Numbered from the stretch's first letter, positions 41,732 through 49,948 are shown. The stretch is 64,000 nt of DNA from Streptomyces rugosispiralis (GCF_024505145.1 NZ_JANIAA010000003.1:124001-188000); one strand, 5' to 3'. Program-made: numbers and translations. The notes: generated by a model not told the origin, from the letters alone.

Positions 41732-42118
41732 ATGGTTCACGTACTGAGCAGCCGCACTCTGCTGCGGCCGACGGACCCCGAGCGCTCCCGGGCGTTCTAC
41801 GGCGAGGCCCTGGGCCTGGCGGTCTACCGGGAGTTCGGGACCGGCCCCGAGCGCGGCACCGTCTACTTCCTCGGCGGGGGCTTCCTGGAGGTCTCCGGCC
41901 GCTCGGACACCCCGCCCGCCCCGGGCCTGCAGCTGTGGCTCCAGGTGGCGGACGCGGCGGCGGCGTACAAGGAGCTCACCGCCCAGGGGGTCGAGGTGCT
42001 GCGGCCGCCGAAGAAGGAGCCGTGGGGGCTGGTGGAGATGTGGATCGCGGATCCGGACGGCGTGCGGATCGCGGTCGTGGAGGTCCCCGAGGACCATCCG
42101 CTGCGCTACCGCCCCTGA
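41732..42118 (+). CDS. VOC family protein (glyoxalase-like)
   Basis: 128 residues. A single vicinal-oxygen-chelate domain: S-R-T-L-L-R-P-T-D near the start, R-A-F-Y-G-E-A-L-G-L, and the C-terminal W-I-A-D-P-D-G-V-R-I-A-V. The likely metal ligands include a C-terminal Glu. Such proteins act as dioxygenases, lyases or drug-binding proteins; which one cannot be told. It follows the repeat array and a leader inverted repeat, and converges on the PPOX gene. Confidence 0.85.
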   Translation: MVHVLSSRTLLRPTDPERSRAFYGEALGLAVYREFGTGPERGTVYFLGGGFLEVSGRSDTPPAPGLQLWLQVADAAAAYKELTAQGVEVLRPPKKEPWGLVEMWIADPDGVRIAVVEVPEDHPLRYRP

Positions 42119-42184
42119 TGGCTCCCCTCGTGCCGTCGGCCCCGCCACGGCTCGCGGTGGCGGGGCGGGCGACACCGTGGGGAC

Positions 42185-42604
42185 TCAGCCGGGCTGGCTG
42201 TTCTCCTTGTGCTCGCCCCAGCCGTGCCAGCGGTCGATCTCGATCCAGGCGCTGATCCGGGCGCGGTCCCGCCTCGGGTACTCCTTGCCGAGGTATTGCT
42301 GGGCCAGCCGGTCGATTCCGGCCAGGTCCTTGTCGTCCTGGAGCTCGACGACCCGGCCGATGAGGGTGATGTGGTTGTACCAGTTCGCCTCGTCGATCAC
42401 GGTGAGCGTGACCCTGGGGTCGTTCCGGATGTGGTCGAGCCGCTTACGGCCCTCGTCCATGTTGACCAGGACCCGGCCGTCGTCCCAGAGGTACCAGGTG
42501 GCCGTGGACACCGGCTGACCGTCGGACCGGATCGTCGCGATCACGGCCGGATTGGGCTTCTCGAGCATGGCGACCGCGACCTCGGGAAGCGGTGGATTCG
42601 ACAC
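42185..42604 (-). CDS. PPOX-class F420-dependent flavoenzyme-like protein
   Basis: 139 residues of the pyridoxamine-phosphate-oxidase-like split barrel. A-V-I-A-T-I-R-S-D-G-Q-P-V-S-T-A-T-W-Y-L-W-D-D-G-R-V is followed by K-R-L-D-H-I-R-N-D-P-R-V-T-L-T-V. Members use F420 or FMN in reductions of small molecules. GTG 42604 follows GAGGAGGAG, a strong ribosome site. It is divergent from the DUF5134 gene. Confidence 0.88.
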   Translation of the reverse strand: MSNPPLPEVAVAMLEKPNPAVIATIRSDGQPVSTATWYLWDDGRVLVNMDEGRKRLDHIRNDPRVTLTVIDEANWYNHITLIGRVVELQDDKDLAGIDRLAQQYLGKEYPRRDRARISAWIEIDRWHGWGEHKENSQPG

Positions 42605-42829
42605 GGGCTCTCCTCCTCTTTGGACAGCTGTTCACGTCCCGTGGTGCGGCTGGGGCCTGCGTGATCCACGGGCCGTACCTCTCACCGTGCCATACCGGGC
42701 CTCGCGCTCCCCACCTACTCCGCTACTCTGCACGCCTCGCGCTCCCCCACTGCGCCCATGCGCTCCCGTGTGTGGTGCCGCGACAGGGGATGTCTCCCGG
42801 TATTACGTCCCCCTTCGGGAGGTGTGGCC

Positions 42830-43456
42830 GTGCACGGACCTCCACTCATCGGCTGGCTGCTGGTCGCGCTGTGCGCGGCCACGGGTGGCTACTGTCTGCT
42901 GCAGATGCGCGGTGAGCCGCCCGGGCCGGGGCGGCGGATCGCGGGCGCCGAGGCGCTGATGGGATGGGGGATGGCCGTGATGGCGGTGCCGTCCACCGTG
43001 CTGGACCCCCGGCCCTGGGGTCCGCCCGCCTTCGCGGCGGTCTTCGCGGTGGCCGCCGTAAGGGCGCTGCTGCCGGTGGAGCGCGGCGCGGGGCTCCCGG
43101 GGCACCGTCTGCATCACACCGTCGGAGCGCTGGCGATGGTCTATATGGCGCTCGCGATGATGGCGGGCACCACGGGCGGCCACCATCACACCGGCGAGAT
43201 GGCCCCGGGCCGGATGGCGGGCGGGGTGCCCCTGCTGACCGGGGTGCTGCTCGTGTACTTCGCGGTCTACGTCGTACGGTCCGGGCTGCGGCTCGTACCG
43301 ATGACGGACGGGGCCGTGGACGGAACGGTCGAAGGGGCCGTGGACGGCACGGGGCGCGTGTCCTCCGGCGCCCGGTGGTCGCGGCGGCCCGAGCTGCGGC
43401 ACGCTTGCAGGCTGTCGATGGGGATAGGGATGTTCGCGATGCTCCTGGCCCTGTGA
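42830..43456 (+). CDS. DUF5134 family membrane protein
   Basis: 208 residues with about five hydrophobic segments (first at 6-25), a His-rich loop G-G-H-H-H-T-G-E-M-A-P-G near residue 127 and an acidic/basic hinge before the last segment. This is the DUF5134 layout; the His cluster may bind metal. GTG 42830 has GGGAGG 8 bases upstream. It is followed on the same strand by an M56 peptidase gene 123 bases later, a recurring neighbour. Confidence 0.8.
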   Translation: MHGPPLIGWLLVALCAATGGYCLLQMRGEPPGPGRRIAGAEALMGWGMAVMAVPSTVLDPRPWGPPAFAAVFAVAAVRALLPVERGAGLPGHRLHHTVGALAMVYMALAMMAGTTGGHHHTGEMAPGRMAGGVPLLTGVLLVYFAVYVVRSGLRLVPMTDGAVDGTVEGAVDGTGRVSSGARWSRRPELRHACRLSMGIGMFAMLLAL

Positions 43457-43578
43457 AGGGGCGGCGGGCCGGGCAGTGGCCCGATCCGTAGCCGCCATGC
43501 GCGGGCGCACCGTGGTGTGCGTCACTTCCCCGCCGTGACCGTACCCGGCCCGAGCGTCGCGATCATAGGCTGACGGCC

Positions 43579-44514
43579 ATGATGGTCCCGTTCGCGCTGA
43601 TGGGCCTCGGCGCACTGGCGGCGGCAATGGCGCCGCGCCTGTTGTCCCGCTCCGACTGGATCGACCGCGAACCCGTGCTCGCCCTCTGGGTGTGGCAGTG
43701 CGTGGTCGTCGCAGTGCTGTTGTGCTGCGCGCTGACCATGGCGCTCACCGGGGCGGCCGCCTGGGAGGCCGTGCGCGGCAATGTCTTCGCCCCCGCGCCC
43801 AAGGGCGTGGTGGAGGCGTACGCGCTGTCCGGCTACGGGCCGTTGGCCGCGCCCGTCGCCCTCGTGCTCGCCTTCGGGGCCGTCTGGAGCGCGGTGATGC
43901 TCACCCGCGAGATCGGCCGCGCCCGCGCCTGGCGCAGGCAGCACCGCGCCGAACTCCTCGTCCGCTCCCCCGCCTTGCCCGGTGAGGAGCCCAGCGAGGA
44001 GCGTCTGGTGGTCCTGGAGAGCGACAAGCCGGACGCCTGGTTGCTGCCGGGCACCACGCCCCAGCTCGTCATCACCACGGCGGCGCTGCGCCGCCTCAAG
44101 GGCCGTCGGCTGGACGCCGTCATCGCCCATGAGCAGGGCCACGCCCGCGCCCGCCACCACTGGCTGCTGCACTGCTCGACCGCGCTGGCCAGCGGCTTTC
44201 CGCAGGTGACCATGTTCGCGGCGTTCCGCGACGAGGTGCACCGGCTGGTCGAGCTGGCCGCCGACGACTCCGCGTCACGGCGCTTCGGGCGGACGACCAC
44301 CGCGCTCGCGCTGGTCGAACTCAACGAGGACCGCGGGGTGTTCGGCCCCTGCCCCAGCGCGCTCGCCCAGGTGCCGCAGCGGGTGGACCGGCTGCTGGCC
44401 CCCGCCTCCCGCCTCCCGGCGGGGCGCCGCTGGCGCCTTACGGCCACCGCGGCGCTCGTCCCGGCCGTCCCGCTGCTGGTCACCCTGGTCCCGGCGCTGC
44501 GGGTGCTGGGGTAG
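43579..44514 (+). CDS. M56 family membrane metallopeptidase
   Basis: 311 residues. Two to three N-terminal membrane segments (5-24, 38-60, 88-107) precede a cytoplasmic zinc-protease domain with H-E-Q-G-H at 184-188 (two His ligands, catalytic Glu). A last membrane segment is at 290-310. M56 (BlaR1/HtpX-like) proteins are regulated intramembrane-type proteases, often paired with BlaI repressors. There is no BlaI gene here, unlike the second M56 gene in this window. The upstream DUF5134 protein may be a partner. ATG 43579 (second ATG at 43582) is the start. Confidence 0.87.
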   Translation: MMVPFALMGLGALAAAMAPRLLSRSDWIDREPVLALWVWQCVVVAVLLCCALTMALTGAAAWEAVRGNVFAPAPKGVVEAYALSGYGPLAAPVALVLAFGAVWSAVMLTREIGRARAWRRQHRAELLVRSPALPGEEPSEERLVVLESDKPDAWLLPGTTPQLVITTAALRRLKGRRLDAVIAHEQGHARARHHWLLHCSTALASGFPQVTMFAAFRDEVHRLVELAADDSASRRFGRTTTALALVELNEDRGVFGPCPSALAQVPQRVDRLLAPASRLPAGRRWRLTATAALVPAVPLLVTLVPALRVLG

Positions 44515-44568
44515 GCGTTCTCGGTACTACGGCGGCTCCTCGCTCGGGGGAGATCGAGGGCTTCCCGG

Positions 44569-44618
44569 CTCGAGGAAGATCGACGGCCTCGAGGAAGCTC
44601 GAGGAAGATCGACGGCCT
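44569..44618. repeat. Two 21-nt direct repeats
   Basis: CTCGAGGAAGATCGACGGCC occurs at 44569 and again at 44598, with a degenerate copy between. It fills the gap between the M56 and PAP2 genes. Confidence 0.85.
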
Positions 44619-44656
44619 GCTGGCTCCGGGGCCCGCCCTTCGGCGATCATCGACCC

Positions 44657-45346
44657 ATGCAGCCGGCAACCCTTCACCGCCGAGCCGCCCTCGGCGCGGC
44701 CGTGTGCACCGCGCTCTTCCTGGTGCTGCTCGCCCTGGTGGCCACCCGTTGGGGGCCGCTGGGAAGCGCCGACCGGGACATCGTCGTCGCCCTGCACCAC
44801 TCCGCCGTGGAGCACCGCGGCTGGACCAAGGCCAACAGAGTGCTCACGGACTGGGTCTGGGACCCGTGGACGATGCGTGCGCTGCTGGCGGTGGCCGTGG
44901 GGTGGCTGCTGTGGCGCCGGGAGTGGCAACTCGCCCTCTGGGTCGCCGTCACGGCGGCGGCGGGCACGGCGCTGCAACAGGCGATCAAGGCCGGCGTCGA
45001 CCGGGCACGTCCCCAGTGGCCGGATCCGGTGGACTCGGCGCACTACGCGGCCTTCCCGTCCGGTCACGCCCTGACCACCACCGTCACCTTCGGGCTGCTG
45101 CTGTGGCTGATGACGCTGCACCGGGCGCCCGCGAAGTGGCTGCGGGCCTTGGCCGTCGTGGCCGCCGTGTCCGTGCTGGGGGTCGGCTTCACCCGGCTCT
45201 ATCTGGGCGTCCACTGGCCCAGCGACGTCCTGGCCGGCTGGCTGCTGGGCGCGGCGCTGGTGTACGGGGCGATCGCCTCGTACGGCTACGCCCAGAGCCG
45301 TACGGGCGAGCGCGAGGCGTCCCCCGGGGGGAGTGCGCGCTCATGA
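44657..45346 (+). CDS. PAP2 family membrane phosphatase
   Basis: 229 residues with about five membrane segments. The three catalytic blocks are in order: K-A-G-V-D-R-A-R-P, P-S-G-H-A (the acid/base His) and T-R-L-Y-L-G-V-H-W-P-S-D (nucleophile His). It dephosphorylates lipid phosphates such as undecaprenyl diphosphate or phosphatidic acid at the membrane. ATG 44657 has no clear ribosome site. The ATGA at 45343-45346 would start a short frame, described below. It is not in an evident operon. Confidence 0.9.
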   Translation: MQPATLHRRAALGAAVCTALFLVLLALVATRWGPLGSADRDIVVALHHSAVEHRGWTKANRVLTDWVWDPWTMRALLAVAVGWLLWRREWQLALWVAVTAAAGTALQQAIKAGVDRARPQWPDPVDSAHYAAFPSGHALTTTVTFGLLLWLMTLHRAPAKWLRALAVVAAVSVLGVGFTRLYLGVHWPSDVLAGWLLGAALVYGAIASYGYAQSRTGEREASPGGSARS

Positions 45347-45567
45347 GCCCCGAAACCACCCTCCGGCCACCGGGAACGGCGATCCCGCCCGGGTGCTGGG
45401 CCCTGTCCGGTGGATCTTCGCGCCTGTGGCATCAGCGGCTGGCGCCGCAGGGCCCGCGGCGTCAGGGGGCACCTCCCAGCGGTAGCTGGGGGAGTCGTCG
45501 ACCGACGACAACGCAGCAGGTGCGCGTGCCGGGCGACGCGACGCCGCGGAGATCCGAACGACAGACC
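45343..45567. pseudogene. Possible decayed coupled frame after PAP2
   Basis: ATG 45343 overlaps the PAP2 stop (ATGA), a typical coupled start, and the frame begins M-S-P-E-T-T-L-R-P-P-G. After about 40 codons it runs through the palindromic element at 45465 and no longer looks coding. A truncated partner gene is possible, but this may be chance. Confidence 0.3.
45465..45496. repeat. Palindromic element CTCCCAGC-GGTA-GCTGGGGGAG
   Basis: An inverted repeat with 8-bp arms (45473-45480 and 45485-45492, extended by AG) inside GGGGGCACC... It matches a hairpin-type intergenic element I remember as frequent in Streptomyces genomes. A second short inverted repeat, GTCGTCG-ACC-GACGAC, follows at 45495-45510. 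Confidence 0.65.
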
Positions 45568-46245
45568 CTAGCCGAGCCGCACCCCGGCCAGGATCCCGTG
45601 CGCGACCGGCAGGCGCAGCGAGAGGTAGCCGTTCGCCGGGTCGGCGAGGTACTCCCGCATCTCCCGGTGCATGTCGAAGCCGAAGTCCATGTCCAGGTCG
45701 TCCACGAGCACCAGCGCGCCCCGGCGCAGCCGGGGCTCCACCACCTGCAGCACCGCCCGGTTGAGGTTCGGCCAGCCGTCCATCAGCAGCAGGTCCACCG
45801 ACTCGGGCAGGTCCCGCAGCGTCTCCCGCGCGTCGCCTACGCGGACGGTGGCGATGTCGGAGAGCCCGGCGGCGGCGATGGCCTCCGTGGCCTTGGCCAC
45901 CTTGTCCGCCTGCAGTTCCGTGCCGATCACCCGCCCGCCGCCGTTGTCCCGCACCGCGCTGGCCAGGTAGAGGGTGGACACGCCGAAGGAGGTTCCGTAC
46001 TCGACGACGGTCCGCGCGCCGGTCGCCCGGGTGAGCAGGTAGAGCAGCTCACCGCCCTCTTTGGACACCGACATGGAGGCGTCCTTGAACACCTCGGCCA
46101 TCTGGCCGGCGTCCAGCTCGGCCCAGGCCGACTTGGGGTCGGTCACACCGGTCTCGGCGAACGCGCGCTCATCGCCTTCGCGCTCGGCCTCCAGCAGTCC
46201 GTCCAGGACGGTCGCCACGGCCTCGGTGTGCAGTGTGGACGGCAT
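45568..46245 (-). CDS. O-methyltransferase family protein
   Basis: 225 residues. The SAM-binding motif is V-V-E-Y-G-T-S-F-G-V-S-T-L-Y-L-A, followed by V-I-G-T-E-L-Q, G-D-A-R-E-T-L-R and the metal/active-site D-L-L-L-M-D-G-W. It belongs to the class I small-molecule O-methyltransferases (CCoAOMT-like); the acceptor is unknown. ATG 46245 with GAAGGAG five bases upstream is preferred over a longer start at 46320. It is divergent from the pirin gene. Confidence 0.9.
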   Translation of the reverse strand: MPSTLHTEAVATVLDGLLEAEREGDERAFAETGVTDPKSAWAELDAGQMAEVFKDASMSVSKEGGELLYLLTRATGARTVVEYGTSFGVSTLYLASAVRDNGGGRVIGTELQADKVAKATEAIAAAGLSDIATVRVGDARETLRDLPESVDLLLMDGWPNLNRAVLQVVEPRLRRGALVLVDDLDMDFGFDMHREMREYLADPANGYLSLRLPVAHGILAGVRLG

Positions 46246-46367
46246 ACGATCTCCTTCAGGGTCGGTGCGGTCACCGGATAGATTCTTCTTCCGGCGGCGA
46301 TCCGACCGCCCCCTAAACATCCCCCTGGCTCCCCCTGAGCTGCCCGGGGCGACAGGAGAGTGCGGTC

Positions 46368-47336
46368 ATGAGCAATCTCGATCTGAGGCCCGCGCCGACC
46401 GTGTGCGGCGGCCGCCAGGACGTCACCGCCCGGCCGGTCCGTGAACTGCTGGCCGCCAAGCAGGTCCCGCTGGGCGAGTCCACCATGGTGCGCCGGCTTC
46501 TGCCGAACCTCGGGCGGCGCATGGTCGGCGCCTGGTGCTTCATCGACCACTACGGCCCGGACGACATCGCCCAGGAGCCGGGGATGCAGGTGCCTCCGCA
46601 TCCGCACATGGGGCTGCAGACGGTCAGCTGGCTGCACGACGGCGAGGTGCTGCACCGCGACAGCGTCGGCAGCCTGCAGACGGTGCGCCCCGGCGAGTTG
46701 GGGCTGATGACCTCGGGCCGGGCCATCGCCCACTCCGAGGAGTCCCCGCGCGAGCACGCCCGGCTGCTGCACGGCGCACAGCTGTGGGTCGCGCTGCCCG
46801 ACGGCGACCGCCACGTCGCCCCCATGTGGGAGCACCACGCCGAGCTGCCCCGGGTGACCGGCGGCGGAGGGCTGCGGGCGACGGTCGTCCTCGGCGAACT
46901 GGACGGCGCGGCCTCGCCAGGCACCACGTTCACTCCCCTGATGGGCGCGGACATCGCCCTCGCGGCCGGTACCGACACCCGGTTGCCGGTGCGGCCCGAC
47001 TTCGAGTACGCGGCCCTGACCATGTCCGGCGAGGCCGAGGTCGACGGGGTGCGCCTCGCCCCCGGCTCCCTCCTCTACCTCGGCTGCGGACGCGCCGAAC
47101 TGCCGCTGCGGGCGGACGTGGACAGCGCGTTCATGCTGCTGGGCGGGGAGCCCTTCGAGGAGAAGATCGTGATGTGGTGGAACTTCATCGGGCGCTCCCA
47201 CGACGAGATCTCCCAGGCCCGCGAGGACTGGTCGTCGGGCTCGCGCTTCGGCGAGGTCCACGGCTACGACGGCGCCCCCTTGCCCGCCCCGGAGCTCCCG
47301 CCCGTACCCCTGAAGCCGCGCGGCCGGACGCGCTGA
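46368..47336 (+). CDS. Pirin family protein
   Basis: 322 residues, a bicupin. The N-terminal cupin has the iron ligands in P-H-P-H-M-G-L-Q-T (two His), W-L-H-D-G-E-V-L-H and the E-E-S-P region, as in pirins and quercetinase-like YhhW proteins. The C-terminal pirin domain includes L-L-G-G-E-P-F-E-E-K-I-V-M-W-W-N-F. ATG 46368 follows ACAGGAGAG. Pirins modulate transcription or stress responses or oxidise flavonols in bacteria; which here is unknown. The C-terminus is Pro-rich. Confidence 0.92.
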   Translation: MSNLDLRPAPTVCGGRQDVTARPVRELLAAKQVPLGESTMVRRLLPNLGRRMVGAWCFIDHYGPDDIAQEPGMQVPPHPHMGLQTVSWLHDGEVLHRDSVGSLQTVRPGELGLMTSGRAIAHSEESPREHARLLHGAQLWVALPDGDRHVAPMWEHHAELPRVTGGGGLRATVVLGELDGAASPGTTFTPLMGADIALAAGTDTRLPVRPDFEYAALTMSGEAEVDGVRLAPGSLLYLGCGRAELPLRADVDSAFMLLGGEPFEEKIVMWWNFIGRSHDEISQAREDWSSGSRFGEVHGYDGAPLPAPELPPVPLKPRGRTR

Positions 47337-47376
47337 CCGGCGACAGCCGCCGCGGCGCCGCGGGTACGGCGTTCCA

Positions 47377-47458
47377 GAGAGCGGCGGGTACCTCTCGGAG
47401 AGCCGCGGGTACCTCTCGGAGAGCGGCGGGCACCTCTCAGAGGGCCGCGGACACCTCG
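47377..47458 (-). repeat. 21-nt tandem repeat at the ArsR gene end (4 in-frame units)
   Basis: Units 47377-47397, 47398-47418, 47419-47439 and a coding unit 47440-47458 on the plus strand. In the ArsR frame they read Glu-Val-Ser-Ala-Ala-Leu-stop, then Glu-Val-Pro-Ala-Ala-Leu-Arg repeated. The stop TGA replaces the CGA of the later units. Confidence 0.93.
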
Positions 47459-47838
47459 TCCACTTCGTCGGCCGACTCGGCCGACGCGTCGCTCAGCCCC
47501 AGCCGCAGGTGTTCAACGTGGTAGAGGGCCTGGTCCAGCAGTTCGGCGACATGGTTGTCGTACAGCGAGTACACCACCGAGCGGCCATCACGGGTGCCCA
47601 CGACCAGGCCGAGGTTGCGTAGCAGCCTCAGCTGGTGGGAGCACGCGGACTGCTCCATCCCGACCGCGGTGGCCAGTTCGGTGGCCGGCAAGGGCCCCTC
47701 CCGCAGCCGGGCCAGGATCAGCAGGCGGGATGGCGTCGCCAGCGCCTGCAGCGTCGCGGCGACTCTCGGGGCGCTGCCGGCGTCCAGGCGGGCGCGCGGT
47801 ACGGCGTTGTCAGCGGCGGGTGCGACTCCATGGCCCAT
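47437..47838 (-). CDS. ArsR/SmtB-family metal sensor
   Basis: 133 residues. The winged helix-turn-helix (about 25-90) has the recognition helix C-S-H-Q-L-R-L-L-R-N. The C-terminal helix carries Asp94, His96, His107 and His110 in the spacing D-x-H-x10-H-x2-H. This is exactly the alpha-5 metal site of SmtB, CzrA and NmtR (Zn, Co or Ni sensors). It represses the divergent P1B-4 ATPase through the inverted repeat at 47870. Metal binding would release DNA. A cysteine in the recognition helix is not a known ligand. The 3' end lies in a 21-nt repeat. Confidence 0.9.
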   Translation of the reverse strand: MGHGVAPAADNAVPRARLDAGSAPRVAATLQALATPSRLLILARLREGPLPATELATAVGMEQSACSHQLRLLRNLGLVVGTRDGRSVVYSLYDNHVAELLDQALYHVEHLRLGLSDASAESADEVDEVSAAL

Positions 47839-47869
47839 GCGTCAAGCCTACCGACCCGCTCAGGAACAC

Positions 47870-47885
47870 ATGAAGAGTTATTCAT
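47870..47885. promoter_or_regulatory. SmtB-type operator ATGAA-N6-TTCAT
   Basis: Perfect 5-base half sites with the N6 spacing of SmtB/CzrA sites, placed between the ArsR (32 bases) and ATPase (63 bases) starts. Confidence 0.75.
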
Positions 47886-47898
47886 TCAATCCTGTAAC

Positions 47899-47929
47899 GT
47901 GGAGGCATCGAGCCCGTTGCCGCCTCCAC
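47899..47929 (+). promoter_or_regulatory. Leader hairpin before the P1B ATPase gene
   Basis: GTGGAGGC / GCCTCCAC, 8-bp perfect arms with a 15-nt loop. It ends just before GAAGGA, the ribosome site of the gene at 47948. Confidence 0.5.
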
Positions 47930-47947
47930 TGAAGGACGCCGCCTGCC

Positions 47948-49921
47948 ATGTCATCGACCGTCACCCGCCCGGTCGCGCCGCCCGGAGTGGTCCGTGATCC
48001 GGCCACGCCCGGCCGCCGGACGCGGATCTTCGCCCTGCCCGAGGCCCGCTGGGCGGCGGCCGCCCTGGTGCTGTTCCTGATCGCGCTGCCGCTCCAACTG
48101 CTCGGCGCACCGGCATGGTCATGGGTGCCGCTCTACGCGCTCACCTACCTCACCGGCGGCTGGGAGCCGGGATGGGCCGGATTGCGGGCCCTCAAGGACC
48201 GGACCCTGGACGTCGACCTGCTGATGGTGGTCGCCGCGCTCGGCGCGGCCGCGCTCGGGCAGGTGCTGGACGGGGCGCTGTTGATCGTCATCTTCGCCAC
48301 CTCGGGGGCGCTGGAGGCCATCGCCACCGCGCGGACCGCGGACTCGGTGCGCGGTCTGCTCGACCTCGCCCCGGCCACCGCCACCCGGCTGTCCGGGGAC
48401 GGCGCCGAGGAGGCGGTGCCCACCGAGCGGCTCGCGGTGGGCGATGTGATCCTCGTACGTCCCGGGGAGCGGGTCGGCGCGGACGGCCGGGTACGGGAGG
48501 GCGCGAGCGAGGTCGACCAGGCCACGATCACCGGGGAACCGCTGCCGGTGGCCAAGACGGCCGGTGACGAGGTGTTCGCCGGCACGCTCAACGGCACCGG
48601 CGCGCTGACCGTGCGGGTCGAGCGCGATCCGTCGGACTCGGTGATCGCGCGGATCGTGCGGATGGTCGAGGAGGCCTCCGAGACGAAGGCCCCCACCCAG
48701 TTGTTCATCGAGAAGGTGGAACAGCGCTATTCGCTGGGCATGGTGGCCGCCACCCTGGCGCTCTTCGCGGTGCCGCTGTTCTTCGGCTCGGCGCTGCAGC
48801 CCACCCTGCTGCGGGCGATGACCTTCATGATCGTCGCTTCTCCGTGCGCGGTGGTGCTGGCGACCATGCCGCCCCTGCTGTCCGCCATCGCCAACGCCGG
48901 GCGCCACGGTGTCCTCATCAAGTCCGCCGTGGTCATGGAGCGACTCGGCCAGGTCGACGCCGTGGCCCTCGACAAGACGGGCACCCTGACCGAGGGGACC
49001 CCTCGAGTCACCGACGTGTGCCCGCTCGACCACTCGGGCCTGACCGAGGAGGCCCTGCTGACCCTGGCGGCGGCGGCCGAGCACCCCAGCGAGCACCCGC
49101 TGGCCCGTGCCGTCGGCGATGCCGCCCGGAAGCGTGGCCTGGAGCTTCCGGCGGTCCGGGACTTCTCCTCGACCCCGGGCACCGGCGTGATCGCCACGGT
49201 CGACGGACGCGTCGTCGCGGTGGGCAGCCCCGACCGCCCGCGGGCGCCGCACCCCGACCACCCCGCCACCGCGCTGGCGACCCGGCTGGAAGCGGCCGGC
49301 CGTACCGCCGTCCTGGTGGAGGTCGACGGCTCGGCCGTCGGCGTGCTCGGCATCGCCGACCGACTGCGCGAGGACGCCACCGCCACCGTCGCCGCACTCA
49401 CCACGCTGACGGGCACCGCCCCGGTGCTGCTCACCGGGGACAACCCGCGCGCCGCCCGCTCCCTGGCGGCCGAGGTCGGAATCACCGATGTCCGCGCCGG
49501 GCTGCTGCCCCAGGACAAGGTCACCGCCGTCAAGGAGTTGGCGGGCGCGGGCCGCAGGGTGCTGGTCGTCGGTGACGGCGTGAACGACGCGCCCGCCCTG
49601 GCCGCCGCCCATACGGCCGTCGCCATGGGACGAGCGGGCTCCGACCTCGCCCTGGAGACCGCCGACGCCGTCGTCGTCCGGGACGAGTTGGCCACCATCC
49701 CCACCGCCGTCTCCCTCTCCCGTCGCGCCCGCCGCCTGGTCACCCAGAACCTGGTGATCGCCGGGGTGTTCATCACCGGTCTGGTCGTCTGGGACCTGGT
49801 CGGAACCCTGCCGCTTCCGCTCGGTGTCGCCGGGCACGAGGGCTCCACCGTCATCGTCGGCCTCAACGGCCTGCGCCTGCTGCGCGACGCGGCCTGGCGG
49901 AGCGCCCGGGACCACGCGTAG
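47948..49921 (+). CDS. P1B-4-type heavy-metal P-type ATPase
   Basis: 657 residues. The P-type core is complete: T-G-E (195-197), the metal-gate motif S-P-C (298-300) in the membrane, the phosphorylated Asp342 in D-K-T-G-T, and G-D-G-V-N-D-A-P in the C-terminal third. H-E-G-S-T begins at 630. The SPC plus HEGST pair defines the P1B-4 group (CtpD, CoaT, HMA1), which exports Co, Fe or Zn. There are six membrane segments and no N-terminal metal-binding domain, as expected for the group. It is divergent from the metal sensor. Confidence 0.93.
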   Translation: MSSTVTRPVAPPGVVRDPATPGRRTRIFALPEARWAAAALVLFLIALPLQLLGAPAWSWVPLYALTYLTGGWEPGWAGLRALKDRTLDVDLLMVVAALGAAALGQVLDGALLIVIFATSGALEAIATARTADSVRGLLDLAPATATRLSGDGAEEAVPTERLAVGDVILVRPGERVGADGRVREGASEVDQATITGEPLPVAKTAGDEVFAGTLNGTGALTVRVERDPSDSVIARIVRMVEEASETKAPTQLFIEKVEQRYSLGMVAATLALFAVPLFFGSALQPTLLRAMTFMIVASPCAVVLATMPPLLSAIANAGRHGVLIKSAVVMERLGQVDAVALDKTGTLTEGTPRVTDVCPLDHSGLTEEALLTLAAAAEHPSEHPLARAVGDAARKRGLELPAVRDFSSTPGTGVIATVDGRVVAVGSPDRPRAPHPDHPATALATRLEAAGRTAVLVEVDGSAVGVLGIADRLREDATATVAALTTLTGTAPVLLTGDNPRAARSLAAEVGITDVRAGLLPQDKVTAVKELAGAGRRVLVVGDGVNDAPALAAAHTAVAMGRAGSDLALETADAVVVRDELATIPTAVSLSRRARRLVTQNLVIAGVFITGLVVWDLVGTLPLPLGVAGHEGSTVIVGLNGLRLLRDAAWRSARDHA

Positions 49922-49948
49922 GGCCGTCAGCGGGGCGGCGGGGGCCGG

